Part shown: one piece after another, positions 16,566 to 26,842 of the stretch
Layout: every line of letters begins with the position of its first letter
Position numbering within the stretch: position 1 is the first letter of the stretch
NCBI GenBank assembly: GCA_942490995.1
Contig: CALOBG010000107.1
Location: 1-64,000, forward strand
Source: UBA981 sp942490995
GTDB taxonomy: Bacteria > Pseudomonadota > Gammaproteobacteria > Ga0077536
Length of the DNA: 64,000 nt
Reading direction: 5' to 3'
The notes under the pieces: generated by a model
Database searches by the model: none
What the model was told of the DNA's origin: nothing
The model's input: only the letters and a program-made list of their open reading frames with translations
Translations under genes and position numbers: made by a program

Positions 16566-17446
16566 CCGAGAAACTCACCGCCGGCGGGCGCTTCCGCCTC
16601 GCCCTCCGCGAGGAAAAGCCGCTGCAGATCATCGGTACCGTCAACGCCTACGCGGCGATGATGGCAACGCGCACCGGCTACCGCGCGGTTTACCTGTCCG
16701 GCGCCGGGGTCGCGAATTATTCCTACGGCCTGCCTGACCTCGGGATCACCTCGCTGGAAGACGTCCTCACCGACGTGCGCCGCATCACCAGCCAGGTCGA
16801 CACGCCGCTGCTGGTCGATATCGATACCGGCTGGGGCGGCGCGTTCAATATCGCGCGCACCGTCAAGCAGATGATCGCAGCCGGCGCCGCCGCGGTGCAC
16901 CTCGAGGACCAGGTCGCGCAGAAACGCTGCGGCCACCGTCCCGGCAAGGAGATTGTGACGACCGAGGAAATGGTCGACCGCGTCAAAGCCGCCGTCGACG
17001 CCAAGACCGATCCCGACTTTGTCCTGATGGCCCGCACCGATGCGCTGCAGGTCGAGGGTCTGCAGGGTGTGATCGACCGCGCCGGCGCCTTTGTCGAGGC
17101 CGGCGCCGATGCCATCTTCGCCGAGGCGATGACCGATATCACTATGTATAAACAGGTCTGCGACGCGGTTGGGGTGCCAGTACTGGCCAACCTTACCGAG
17201 TTCGGCAGCACGCCTTACTATATGTGCAGGGAACTCGGCGAGCAGGGTATCGCGATGGTGCTTTATCCCCTGTCACCGACCCGCGCCATGCAGAAAGCCG
17301 CATTGCGGGTGATGCAGGCAATCCGGGATGACGGTACGCAGAAAAACGTGCTCGACCTCATGCAGACTCGTGCTGAGCTGTATGAGATCCTCGATTACCA
17401 TGCGTACGAAGACAAGCTCGACCAACTGTTCAAACAGGGCAAGTGA
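16562..17446 (+). CDS. prpB: methylisocitrate lyase
   Basis: A 294-aa member of the isocitrate lyase/PEP mutase superfamily that splits 2-methylisocitrate into pyruvate and succinate, the last step of the methylcitrate cycle. The catalytic loop KRCGHRPGKE (Cys123) and the metal-binding DIDTGWGG block (86-93) are present, and length matches PrpB. It overlaps the regulator by four bases and is followed 45 bases later by prpC. Confidence 0.95.
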   Translation: MTEKLTAGGRFRLALREEKPLQIIGTVNAYAAMMATRTGYRAVYLSGAGVANYSYGLPDLGITSLEDVLTDVRRITSQVDTPLLVDIDTGWGGAFNIARTVKQMIAAGAAAVHLEDQVAQKRCGHRPGKEIVTTEEMVDRVKAAVDAKTDPDFVLMARTDALQVEGLQGVIDRAGAFVEAGADAIFAEAMTDITMYKQVCDAVGVPVLANLTEFGSTPYYMCRELGEQGIAMVLYPLSPTRAMQKAALRVMQAIRDDGTQKNVLDLMQTRAELYEILDYHAYEDKLDQLFKQGK

Positions 17447-17491
17447 CGGCGCTGAGCGGTCGCGAGTGAACCAAAAAGAAGGAGACTGAAG

Positions 17492-18646
17492 ATGTCCGAT
17501 ACCAGCCAAGTCAAGCCGAAACCGAAAAAATCGGTGGCCCTGTCCGGCACCGCCGCCGGCAATACGGCGCTGTGCACCGTCGGCCGCACCGGTAACGATC
17601 TCCATTACCGCGGCTATGACATTCTCGATATCGCCAATACCTGTGAGTTCGAGGAAATCGCCTACCTGCTTGTACATGGCAAGCTCCCGACCGTCGCCGA
17701 ATTGACAGCCTACAAGGCCAAGCTCAAAGCCCTGCGTGGTCTGCCCGCGGCGCTCAAGTCCGCGCTTGAAGAACTGCCACCCTCGGCGCACCCGATGGAT
17801 GTGATGCGCACCGGAGTTTCCGTGCTCGGTTGCCTGACGCCTGAGAAGGACGATCACAACCACCCGGGTGCGCGCGACATTGCCGATAAACTGATGGCCT
17901 CACTGGGCTCGATGCTGCTGTACTGGTATCACTTCAGCCACAACGGCAGAGTTATCGACGTCGAAACCGACGACGATTCCATCGGCGGACATTTCCTGCA
18001 CCTGCTGCACGACGTCCCGCCGAGCGAGTCCTGGGTGCGCGCCATGCATACCTCGCTGAATCTTTATGCCGAGCACGAGTTCAATGCTTCGACGTTTGCC
18101 TCGCGGGTGGTGGCCGGCACCGGTTCGGACATGTATTCGGCGATCTGCGCCGGCATCGGCGCCCTGCGCGGACCCAAGCACGGCGGTGCCAACGAAGTCG
18201 CGTTCGAGATCCAGAAGCGCTACGACAGCCCGGACGACGCCGAAGCGGATATCCGTGAGCGGGTCGGACGCAAAGAAGTCGTGATCGGGTTCGGCCACCC
18301 GGTGTATACGGTCAGTGATCCGCGCAACAAGATCATCAAGGAAATAGCCCGGCAGCTTTCCGCCGAGCAGGACAGCATGAAGATGTATAACATCGCCGAG
18401 CGCCTTGAAACAGTGATGCTGGACGTCAAAAAAATGTTTCCCAACCTCGACTGGTTCAGCGCCGTCAGCTACCACATGATGGCTGTGCCGACCGCGATGT
18501 TCACACCGCTGTTTGTCATCGCGCGCACCGCCGGCTGGGCCGCGCACGTCATCGAGCAGCGCATCGATGGCAAAATTATCCGTCCGAGCGCGAACTACAA
18601 CGGTCCTGAAGACCAGAAGTTTGTGCCCATCAACAAACGCAAATGA
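17492..18646 (+). CDS. prpC: 2-methylcitrate synthase
   Basis: A 384-aa citrate synthase-family enzyme condensing propionyl-CoA with oxaloacetate. Family landmarks are HAEHEFNASTFASRV-type catalytic His/helix (here LYAEHEFNASTF near residue 195), GPKHGGANE (His near 229) and GFGHPVYTVSDPR with the second His; the late R-P-S-A-N-Y-N-G-P end is typical of PrpC. GGAGA precedes the ATG. Position between prpB and acnD supports PrpC over a citrate synthase of the TCA cycle. Confidence 0.95.
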   Translation: MSDTSQVKPKPKKSVALSGTAAGNTALCTVGRTGNDLHYRGYDILDIANTCEFEEIAYLLVHGKLPTVAELTAYKAKLKALRGLPAALKSALEELPPSAHPMDVMRTGVSVLGCLTPEKDDHNHPGARDIADKLMASLGSMLLYWYHFSHNGRVIDVETDDDSIGGHFLHLLHDVPPSESWVRAMHTSLNLYAEHEFNASTFASRVVAGTGSDMYSAICAGIGALRGPKHGGANEVAFEIQKRYDSPDDAEADIRERVGRKEVVIGFGHPVYTVSDPRNKIIKEIARQLSAEQDSMKMYNIAERLETVMLDVKKMFPNLDWFSAVSYHMMAVPTAMFTPLFVIARTAGWAAHVIEQRIDGKIIRPSANYNGPEDQKFVPINKRK

Positions 18647-21246
18647 GCACGATGAACGCTGACTATCGCAAACCCCTGCCGGGCACCGACCTCGACTATT
18701 TCGATGCCGCCGCCGCAGTCAATGACCTCAAGCCCGGCGCCTGGGAACGGCTGCCGTATACCGCGCGCGTGTACGCCGAGAACATCCTGCGGCGTGCCGA
18801 CCCGGCGATCATCAACGAATGCCTGACCCAGATCATCGAAGTCAGGCGTGAACGTGATTTTCCGTGGTACCCGGCGCGGGTGGTGTGTCACGACATCCTC
18901 GGCCAGACCGCGCTGGTCGACCTGGCCGGGCTGCGTGACGCTATCGCCGACCAGGGCGGGGATCCGGCCAAGGTCAATCCGGTTGTGCCGGTGCAGCTCA
19001 TTGTCGACCATTCGCTGGCGGTGGAGTGTGGCGGTTTCGATCCGCAGGCGTTCGAAAAGAACCGCGCCATCGAAGATCGTCGCAATGAAGATCGCTTCCA
19101 TTTTATCGACTGGACCAAGCTGGCGTTCGATAATGTCGACGTGATCCCGGCCGGCAACGGCATCATGCACCAGATCAACCTGGAGAAGATGTCGCCGGTG
19201 ATCAATATCCAGGACGGCGTCGCGTTCCCGGACACCTGCGTCGGCACCGACAGCCATACGCCGCATGTCGACGCCCTCGGCGTGATCGCGGTCGGTGTAG
19301 GCGGACTCGAGGCGGAGAACGTGATGCTCGGCCGTGCGTCGTGGATGCGCCTGCCCGAAATCGTCGGGGTCGAACTGACCGGCAAGCGCCAACCCGGCAT
19401 TACCGCCACCGACATCGTGCTGGCCCTGACCGAGTACCTGCGCCAGTCGAAAGTGGTCGGTTCGTATCTCGAGTTCCACGGCGCCGGGGTTGCTTCGCTG
19501 ACCCTCGGCGATCGCGCGACGATCTCCAATATGGCGCCCGAATACGGCGCCACGGCCGCGATGTTCTCTATCGACGAACAGACCTTGACCTACCTCCGCC
19601 TTACCGGACGGGAAGACGACCAGGTCAAACTCGTCGAAACCTATGCCAAACACGTCGGCCTGTGGTCGGACAGTCTGAAGTCAGCCGTTTACGAGCGTGA
19701 GCTGAAATTCGACCTGTCCGCGGTGGTGCGGACCATGGCCGGGCCGAGCAATCCGCATGCGCGCGTATCGACCACCGACCTCGCCGCCAAGGGCATTGCC
19801 GGCGCGTGGCAGGACACCCCCGGGCAGATGCCGGACGGTGCGGTGATCATCGCCGCCATCACGAGCTGTACGAACACCTCCAATCCGCGCAATGTGATCG
19901 CCGCGGCGCTGATGGCGCGCAACGCCAATCGTGCCGGCCTGACGCGCAAGCCCTGGGTGAAAAGTTCACTGGCGCCGGGCTCGCGCACGGTCGCCTTGTA
20001 CCTCGAAGAAGCGGGTCTGAAAAGCGAGCTGGAAAAGCTCGGTTTCGGCATCGTCGCGTTTGCGTGCACCACCTGCAATGGCATGTCCGGCGCGCTGGAT
20101 CCCAAAATCCAGCAGGAGATCATCGAGCGCGATCTGTATACCACCGCGGTGCTGTCCGGCAATCGCAATTTCGACGGCCGCATTCACCCGTATGCCAAGC
20201 AGGCGTTTCTGGCCTCACCGCCGCTGGTTGTTGCCTACGCCCTGGCCGGCACCGTGCGCTTCGACATCGAGCGTGATTCGTTCGGCACCGACGCAAACGG
20301 CAAGCCGATCCTGCTCGAGGACCTGTGGCCGTCTGACGAGGAAATCGACGCCATTGTCAGTCAGTGCGTCAAGCCCGAGCAGTTTCGCAAAATCTATATC
20401 CCGATGTTTGAGCGCAAGGGCGGCGCGGCGGAGAAAGTCAGCCCGCTGTATGACTGGCGCGAACAATCGACCTATATCCGTCGCCCGCCCTACTGGGAAG
20501 GCGCTCTGGCCGGGGCGCGCTCACTGAAGGGGATGCGGCCGCTGGCAGTACTCGGCGACAACATCACGACCGATCACCTGTCGCCATCCAACGCCATCCT
20601 GGCCAGCTCGGCGGCCGGCGAGTATCTGGCCAAAATGGGTCTGCCGGAAGAGGACTTCAATTCCTACGCCACCCATCGCGGCGATCACCTCACCGCGCAG
20701 CGCGCCACCTTCGCCAACCCGCAGCTCGTCAACGAGATGGCGGTAGTCGACGGTGAGGTCAAGCGCGGCTCGCTGACCCGTATCGAACCGCAAGGCGAGG
20801 TGGTGCGCATGTGGGAAGCGATCGAAACCTATATGCAGCGCAAGCAGCCGCTGATCATCATCGCCGGCGCCGACTATGGGCAGGGCAGTTCACGCGACTG
20901 GGCCGCCAAGGGCGTACGCCTGGCCGGGGTCGAAGCGATCGCGGCCGAGGGTTTCGAACGCATCCACCGCACCAACCTGATCGGCATGGGAGTATTGCCG
21001 CTCGAGTTCAAACCGGGTACCAACCGCAAAACCCTTGGCATCGATGGCAGCGAAACGTATGACGTTGTCGGCACACCCGCAGCAGGCGCGGACCTGACCC
21101 TGGTCATCCATCGCAGCAACGGTGAGCAAGTCGATGTACCGGTCACCTGTCGCCTCGATACCGGCGACGAAGTGTCGGTTTACGAAGCCGGCGGCGTGTT
21201 GCAGCGCTTTGCCCAGGACTTTCTCGCCGCTGCTGACGCGGCCTGA
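18643..21246 (+). CDS. acnD: Fe/S-dependent 2-methylcitrate dehydratase (AcnD)
   Basis: An 867-aa aconitase-family enzyme dehydrating 2-methylcitrate to a 2-methylaconitate isomer. [4Fe-4S] cysteines are in ITSCTNTSNP and ACTTCNGMSG; GTDSHTPHVD, and the C-terminal swivel domain with YGQGSSRDWAAKG are classical aconitase blocks. Its start overlaps the prpC stop (ATGA). Pairing with prpF, and absence of prpD, identify the AcnD variant of the pathway, which is oxygen-sensitive but avoids PrpD. Confidence 0.95.
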   Translation: MSTMNADYRKPLPGTDLDYFDAAAAVNDLKPGAWERLPYTARVYAENILRRADPAIINECLTQIIEVRRERDFPWYPARVVCHDILGQTALVDLAGLRDAIADQGGDPAKVNPVVPVQLIVDHSLAVECGGFDPQAFEKNRAIEDRRNEDRFHFIDWTKLAFDNVDVIPAGNGIMHQINLEKMSPVINIQDGVAFPDTCVGTDSHTPHVDALGVIAVGVGGLEAENVMLGRASWMRLPEIVGVELTGKRQPGITATDIVLALTEYLRQSKVVGSYLEFHGAGVASLTLGDRATISNMAPEYGATAAMFSIDEQTLTYLRLTGREDDQVKLVETYAKHVGLWSDSLKSAVYERELKFDLSAVVRTMAGPSNPHARVSTTDLAAKGIAGAWQDTPGQMPDGAVIIAAITSCTNTSNPRNVIAAALMARNANRAGLTRKPWVKSSLAPGSRTVALYLEEAGLKSELEKLGFGIVAFACTTCNGMSGALDPKIQQEIIERDLYTTAVLSGNRNFDGRIHPYAKQAFLASPPLVVAYALAGTVRFDIERDSFGTDANGKPILLEDLWPSDEEIDAIVSQCVKPEQFRKIYIPMFERKGGAAEKVSPLYDWREQSTYIRRPPYWEGALAGARSLKGMRPLAVLGDNITTDHLSPSNAILASSAAGEYLAKMGLPEEDFNSYATHRGDHLTAQRATFANPQLVNEMAVVDGEVKRGSLTRIEPQGEVVRMWEAIETYMQRKQPLIIIAGADYGQGSSRDWAAKGVRLAGVEAIAAEGFERIHRTNLIGMGVLPLEFKPGTNRKTLGIDGSETYDVVGTPAAGADLTLVIHRSNGEQVDVPVTCRLDTGDEVSVYEAGGVLQRFAQDFLAAADAA

Positions 21247-21267
21247 AACGCTTCGAGGAATATCGCC

Positions 21268-22455
21268 ATGGATCACGTGCCCCAGGTCAAGGTTCCCGCC
21301 ACCTACATGCGCGGCGGTACCAGCAAGGGCGTGTTTTTTTCTCTTCAGGATCTGCCTGAGCGCTGCCGGCAGCCGGGCGCGGCGCGCGATCAGCTGTTGC
21401 TGCGCGTAATCGGCAGTCCCGACCCGTATGCAAAACAAATCGACGGCATGGGCGGCGCGACCTCGAGCACCAGCAAAACGGTGATCCTGTCAAAAAGTTC
21501 GCGGCCCGATCACGATATCGATTACCTGTTCGGCCAGGTTTCGATCGACAAGGCGTTCGTCGACTGGAGCGGTAACTGCGGCAACCTGTCGTCGGCGGTC
21601 GGCCCGTTCGCGATCGCGAACGGACTCGTCGACGCCGACCGGATCCCGCGCGACGGGATCTGCACGGTCCGGGTGTGGCAGGCGAATATCAACAAAACCA
21701 TCATCGCCCACGTGCCGATCACGAACGGTGCGGTACAGGAAACCGGCGATTTCGAACTCGACGGGGTGACGTTCCCGGCCGCGGAAGTGCGCCTGGAGTT
21801 TATCGACCCGGCCGACGACGGCGACGACGGCGGCGCGATGTTCCCGACCGGTGCACTGGTCGACGACCTCGAGGTGCCCGGGGTCGGCACCTTCAAGGCC
21901 ACCCTGATCAATGCCGGTATTCCGACCGTGTTCGTCGATGCCGAAGCGATCGGCTATACCGGTACCGAGCTGCAGGATGCAATCAATGGCGATGACAAGG
22001 CGCTCGCCATGTTCGAGACCATTCGCGCCTATGGCGCCGTGCGCATGGGGCTGATCAAAGACATTGCCGAGGCCGCAACCCGCCAGCACACGCCCAAGGT
22101 CGCCTTCGTGGCGAAGCCCAAAGACTACCAGTCATCGAGCGGCAAAGCGGTCGCCTCCGGTGACGTCGATCTGCTTGTGCGGGCGCTGTCGATGGGCAAA
22201 CTCCATCACGCCATGATGGGCACGGCGGCGGTTGCCATCGGCACCGCGGCCGCCATCCCCGGCACCCTGGTCAACCTAGCCGCCGGCGGTGGCGCGCGTG
22301 ATCAGGTCTGTTTCGGGCACCCCTCCGGGACCCTGCGGGTCGGCGCGCAGGCGCGCCAGGTCGACGGCCAGTGGCAGGTCACCAAGGCCATCATGAGCCG
22401 CAGCGCGCGGGTGTTGATGGAAGGCTGGGTGCGCGTGCCCGGCGACGCTTTCTAG
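21268..22455 (+). CDS. prpF: 2-methylaconitate cis-trans isomerase
   Basis: A 395-aa PrpF-family protein (diaminopimelate epimerase-like fold). The N-terminal YMRGGTSKGVFF and WSGNCGNLSSAVGPFA blocks carry the conserved substrate-binding residues, and the C-terminal GHPSGTLRVGA block is typical. It converts the AcnD product into the isomer hydrated by aconitase. It ends the operon; its TAG stop falls within CTAG directly abutting a palindromic mobile-like element. Confidence 0.95.
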   Translation: MDHVPQVKVPATYMRGGTSKGVFFSLQDLPERCRQPGAARDQLLLRVIGSPDPYAKQIDGMGGATSSTSKTVILSKSSRPDHDIDYLFGQVSIDKAFVDWSGNCGNLSSAVGPFAIANGLVDADRIPRDGICTVRVWQANINKTIIAHVPITNGAVQETGDFELDGVTFPAAEVRLEFIDPADDGDDGGAMFPTGALVDDLEVPGVGTFKATLINAGIPTVFVDAEAIGYTGTELQDAINGDDKALAMFETIRAYGAVRMGLIKDIAEAATRQHTPKVAFVAKPKDYQSSSGKAVASGDVDLLVRALSMGKLHHAMMGTAAVAIGTAAAIPGTLVNLAAGGGARDQVCFGHPSGTLRVGAQARQVDGQWQVTKAIMSRSARVLMEGWVRVPGDAF

Positions 22456-22714
22456 CAGACTGCTGAAAAACTACTGCGGATACCGTTTACGGCGTTGAGC
22501 GCCACGTTTTCCTTCACGCCAAATAAATGTGCGGAAGAATGGAACGCGAAGGCGCTGGTGGCGTGCGGGTCGCGCGTCAGGCTGGCGTTCGACCGTGCAT
22601 CCCTGCACGGTCTCACTGCCCTCGCGCTGCGCTATACCATCCATGGCCCGCTTGCGCTCGAGGCCGCCTGACGCGCGACCCGCACGCCGCGAATTGTGCA
22701 GAAGTTTTCGCCCG
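22456..22714. mobile_element. 259-bp palindromic MITE-like element with nested hairpins
   Basis: The left end CAGACTGCTGAAAAACTAC and the right end GCAGAAGTTTTCGCCCG are imperfect inverted repeats of the family seen at 4.4 and 49.8 kb; it is flanked by CTAG and CTAA. Inside are a perfect 23-bp inverted repeat (22560-22582 with 22666-22688) and, within its loop, a perfect 9-bp hairpin GACCGTGCA-TCCC-TGCACGGTC (22591-22612). It contains no convincing reading frame and separates the convergent prpF and acyl-CoA dehydrogenase genes. Confidence 0.7.
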
Positions 22715-22719
22715 CTAAT

Positions 22720-23925
<1,206 letters not shown>

Positions 23926-24066
23926 GGCGAATTCCTCGTGGCTCGAGCGTAAAGCGGTTGCCGCTATGCTATCGCGGAACCGCTGAGCCCGGTGGGGATC
24001 GCCACGGTCCGGCCGGTCGGGGCGCAACGCCGCCAGCCGGCGGCGCGAGTGCTTGTTCGCAGTCTG

Positions 24067-24846
24067 CTACGCTGCTTTCTCCATCGTATCCCGCGACATC
24101 TTCAGAACCATGCCGCGCGGCAGAAACGGCACTACCCAGTTGAGCATGAAACGCAGCCCGGCTTCGTTGATCGCCACCAGTTCGCCTTTCTGCATCGCCC
24201 GGTAGCCGTACTCGGCGACCGACTCGGCCGAGGCGGCCTTGTCCCACAGTCCGATACCCTCGAGGTCGCCGGCGCTCTGGAAGCCGGTCCTGACCGCGCC
24301 CGGGCACAACGAGGTCACCGTCACGCCATGCTCCGCGACCTCGTTGGCGAGGGCCTGGGAAAACGAGGTGACGTAGGCCTTGGTGGCGTAATACACGGCC
24401 TGCAGCGGACCGGGAAGAAAGGCTGCGCTGGACGACACGTTCATGATGCGGCCGTGTCCACGGGCGACCATGCCGCGCACATAGAAATGGGTCAGCTCCG
24501 TTAAGGTGACCATGTTCAGCTGCATCATGTGCTGATGTTTGTCGAGGCTGCGGTTATGGAACTGCCCGTGCCCGCCCAGACCGGCGTTGTTGATTAATAC
24601 GTCGATTTGCACACCCGCGGTTTCGGTCGCGTCGAACACCAGCGCCGCCGAACCTGCCGTGGCGAGGTCGTGCACGATAACGGTCACCCGCACGCCGAAG
24701 GCGCGCTCGAGTTCGTTTTTCACACCGTCGAGCTTGTCCGCGGAGCGGGCGACGAGTACCAGGTCGCCACCCTGGGCGGCGTGTACCCGCGCCAGTGCGG
24801 CGCCGATACCGCTCGACGCCCCGGTGATAAGTGCTGTGTTTGCCAT
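24067..24846 (-). CDS. short-chain dehydrogenase/reductase
   Basis: A 259-aa classical SDR. The nucleotide site TGASSGIGAAL (8-18), NNAGLGG, MNVSSSAAF (Ser) and the YYATK catalytic Tyr/Lys are all present. The extra C-terminal region with a hydrophobic LNWVVPFLPRGMV stretch suggests membrane association like DltE/HSD-type SDRs acting on lipophilic ketones or alcohols. It is transcribed away from a TetR gene with three operator-like sites between them. Confidence 0.9.
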   Translation of the reverse strand: MANTALITGASSGIGAALARVHAAQGGDLVLVARSADKLDGVKNELERAFGVRVTVIVHDLATAGSAALVFDATETAGVQIDVLINNAGLGGHGQFHNRSLDKHQHMMQLNMVTLTELTHFYVRGMVARGHGRIMNVSSSAAFLPGPLQAVYYATKAYVTSFSQALANEVAEHGVTVTSLCPGAVRTGFQSAGDLEGIGLWDKAASAESVAEYGYRAMQKGELVAINEAGLRFMLNWVVPFLPRGMVLKMSRDTMEKAA

Positions 24847-24862
24847 GACTGCCTCATTTAAA

Positions 24863-24930
24863 TGACTGATCGTCAGTTATGATAGTGACCGACGGTCAGT
24901 TGTCAAGGGATTGCAATTGACTACCAGTCA
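24863..24930. promoter_or_regulatory. three TGAC-N5-GTCA operator-like sites between SDR and TetR genes
   Basis: Palindromes occur at 24863-24875 (TGACTGATCGTCA), 24886-24898 (TGACCGACGGTCA) and 24918-24930 (TGACTACCAGTCA), centres 23 and 32 bases apart. All share TGAC-N5-GTCA in the 123-base divergent region. This fits cooperative binding by the adjacent TetR regulator, controlling both genes. Confidence 0.7.
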
Positions 24931-24969
24931 CCTAAGGTAGCGGGCAACCATCAAACATAGGTTCAGGGT

Positions 24970-25626
24970 GTGGCAGAAGTAGCGGGAACGGGCCGGCGGG
25001 CCCGCACCGAGGCGCAAAAGCAGGACCGTCGGCGCAGCATCCTCGACGCCGCCGATGCGCATCTGCTCGAGGTCGGCTTCGAGGCGTTTTCGATGGCGCG
25101 GGTTGGCGCCCTCGCGGGCGTCGCCAAGGGCACGCTGTACCTGTACTTCAAGACCCGCGAGGAGATCCTGCTGGCGCTTTACTGCCGCAAGTTATCGGCC
25201 TGGGAAACATTGCTCGATGCGAGCGTGGAAGCGGGTATCGACGACCAGCAGTTTGCGATCCAGTTCTTCGATGCGGTGTACGCGATCGAAGGCCTGGTGG
25301 CCCTGATGCTGCGGCTGGAAATCGTGATCGAACATAACGTTTCTCTGGAGCGGCTGATCGAATCGAAGCGCGACATGGCGGCGCTGCTCGAGCGCCTGGC
25401 CGCAGCGCTGGCGCCGCGGCTGCGGCTGTCCACCGCGCAGACTTTTGACGCGCTCGGTTCGCTCGGTTCGCTGCTGCTCGGTGCGGCCCAGCTCGATACC
25501 GGACCCGAATTCGATGCTGCCGAGCTGCCGGCCGATGTTCTCGCCTTCATGGATGCGTTCGCGTCACGCGATCTGTTCGTCACCAACGCCGGCCGCATCC
25601 TCGCCGGTATTCGCGCCGAAGCTTAG
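24970..25626 (+). CDS. TetR-family transcriptional regulator
   Basis: A 218-aa regulator with an N-terminal TetR helix-turn-helix (RRSILDAADAHLLEVGFEAFSM, ALAGVAKGTLYLYFKTREEIL; about residues 19-66) and a diverged helical ligand domain. GTG 24970 is the likely start; no strong ribosome site is seen. Divergence from the SDR gene and the shared operator sites make the SDR its probable target. The effector is unknown. Confidence 0.88.
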   Translation: MAEVAGTGRRARTEAQKQDRRRSILDAADAHLLEVGFEAFSMARVGALAGVAKGTLYLYFKTREEILLALYCRKLSAWETLLDASVEAGIDDQQFAIQFFDAVYAIEGLVALMLRLEIVIEHNVSLERLIESKRDMAALLERLAAALAPRLRLSTAQTFDALGSLGSLLLGAAQLDTGPEFDAAELPADVLAFMDAFASRDLFVTNAGRILAGIRAEA

Positions 25627-25636
25627 CCGCGTCCAG

Positions 25637-25694
25637 CAGGCTGCCGAGCGCACAACGCCGCCCACGGTATCCGCAGTAGCTTTTCGCCGGTCTG
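25637..25694. repeat. short remnant of the palindromic MITE-like family
   Basis: About 58 bases keep the CGGTATCCGCAGTAG core and a TCTG end followed by CTAA (25695-25698), but lack the middle hairpin. It lies between convergent TetR and luciferase-like genes, and the CTA of its flank supplies the TAG stop of the minus-strand gene. Confidence 0.65.
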
Positions 25695-26720
25695 CTAACG
25701 GGATCTGAAGGCTGGCATCACCTGTTCCGCAAACAGCTGGTTCGAACGCGAACTTTTTGCAGCATCGATGCCGGCGAAGTGGGTCGACAGAATAAAATCC
25801 GTGCAGGCGAAGTCATTACAGAAGCGGTCGAGTTTTTCCGCCACCTGTTGCGGGGTTCCGATCATGAGGGCGAAATCGGCCAGCGGCGAGGCGCGGATCT
25901 CTTCCGGGGTCTTGAACGGCAGCGGCTGATCGTCGCCTTCGACGTCGGCCGCTTCGCCGAGGACGCGTTCGTAGTAGCCGAAGACATGGGCAAGATGTTC
26001 CTGGGTCTCGGCCCAGGCCTGGTCTTCGCTTTCGGCGCAGTAAACCATGCGCAGCTGCGCGATCTTGAAAGCCGCCGGATCGCGACCGAATTCGCTGAGC
26101 GCCTCGAGGTAGGCGGGCGCCGGGTCGGGGCCCAGGGTAGTCATGAGGTTGGCGCCGAGCTCGGCAGCGCGGCGGATCGCTTTCGGGCCGCGCGCACCGA
26201 TCCACAACGGCGGATGCGGCTGTTGTACCGGTTTCGGGGTCAGCGTCATGTTGTGGGTCCGGGTAAAGCGACCATCGAAGCTGACGTTATCCTCGCTGAA
26301 TAATCGACGCATCAACGCCACGCCTTCAGCCAGTCGCGGCGCGCGCTCCTTGCGATCGATGCCAAAGGCGTTGAACTCGTCGTGGGTGTAACCCTGGCCA
26401 ACGCCGAGGTCGAAGCGTCCGTTGGAAAGAATATCGGCAAGGGTCACGTCTTCGGCGGCGCGCACCGGATGGATGAACGGCAGCAACAGGACGAAGGTGC
26501 CGATCCGGATACGTGTGGTTACCGCCGCGATGGCCGCTGCCATCGACAGCGATGCGGGGTTATAGGCGTCGTCGGTGAAGTGATGCTCGGTCAGCCACAC
26601 ATGGTCAAAGCCCAGGGTTTCGGCCGCGATCATCTGGTCGAGCATGGCGCGATAGAACACCGGTGGCGCGACATGCCAGCGCTGCGGATTGCGAAAATCG
26701 TACATAAGACCAAAACGCAT
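25695..26720 (-). CDS. LLM-class flavin-dependent oxidoreductase
   Basis: A 341-aa bacterial luciferase-like TIM-barrel protein. MRFGLMYDFRNP start, GFDHVWLTEHHF near residue 37, RIGTFVLLLPFIHPVRAAEDV and GRFDLGVGQGY are family hallmarks. Such enzymes use reduced flavin and O2 for monooxygenation, or F420; the substrate is not predictable. Its stop codon lies in the flank of a repeat remnant. Confidence 0.88.
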   Translation of the reverse strand: MRFGLMYDFRNPQRWHVAPPVFYRAMLDQMIAAETLGFDHVWLTEHHFTDDAYNPASLSMAAAIAAVTTRIRIGTFVLLLPFIHPVRAAEDVTLADILSNGRFDLGVGQGYTHDEFNAFGIDRKERAPRLAEGVALMRRLFSEDNVSFDGRFTRTHNMTLTPKPVQQPHPPLWIGARGPKAIRRAAELGANLMTTLGPDPAPAYLEALSEFGRDPAAFKIAQLRMVYCAESEDQAWAETQEHLAHVFGYYERVLGEAADVEGDDQPLPFKTPEEIRASPLADFALMIGTPQQVAEKLDRFCNDFACTDFILSTHFAGIDAAKSSRSNQLFAEQVMPAFRSR

Positions 26721-26842
26721 CGTTTCCCCCCGGCTTGGCCACCGCAGCGGCGCTGCGCGTCAGCGCCTAAGCATAAGCCGGGTACCGCGCCGCGAGCTAC
26801 CGCTACGCGGTGATGGTATTGATCTGCAGCCCGGCGCTCAGC

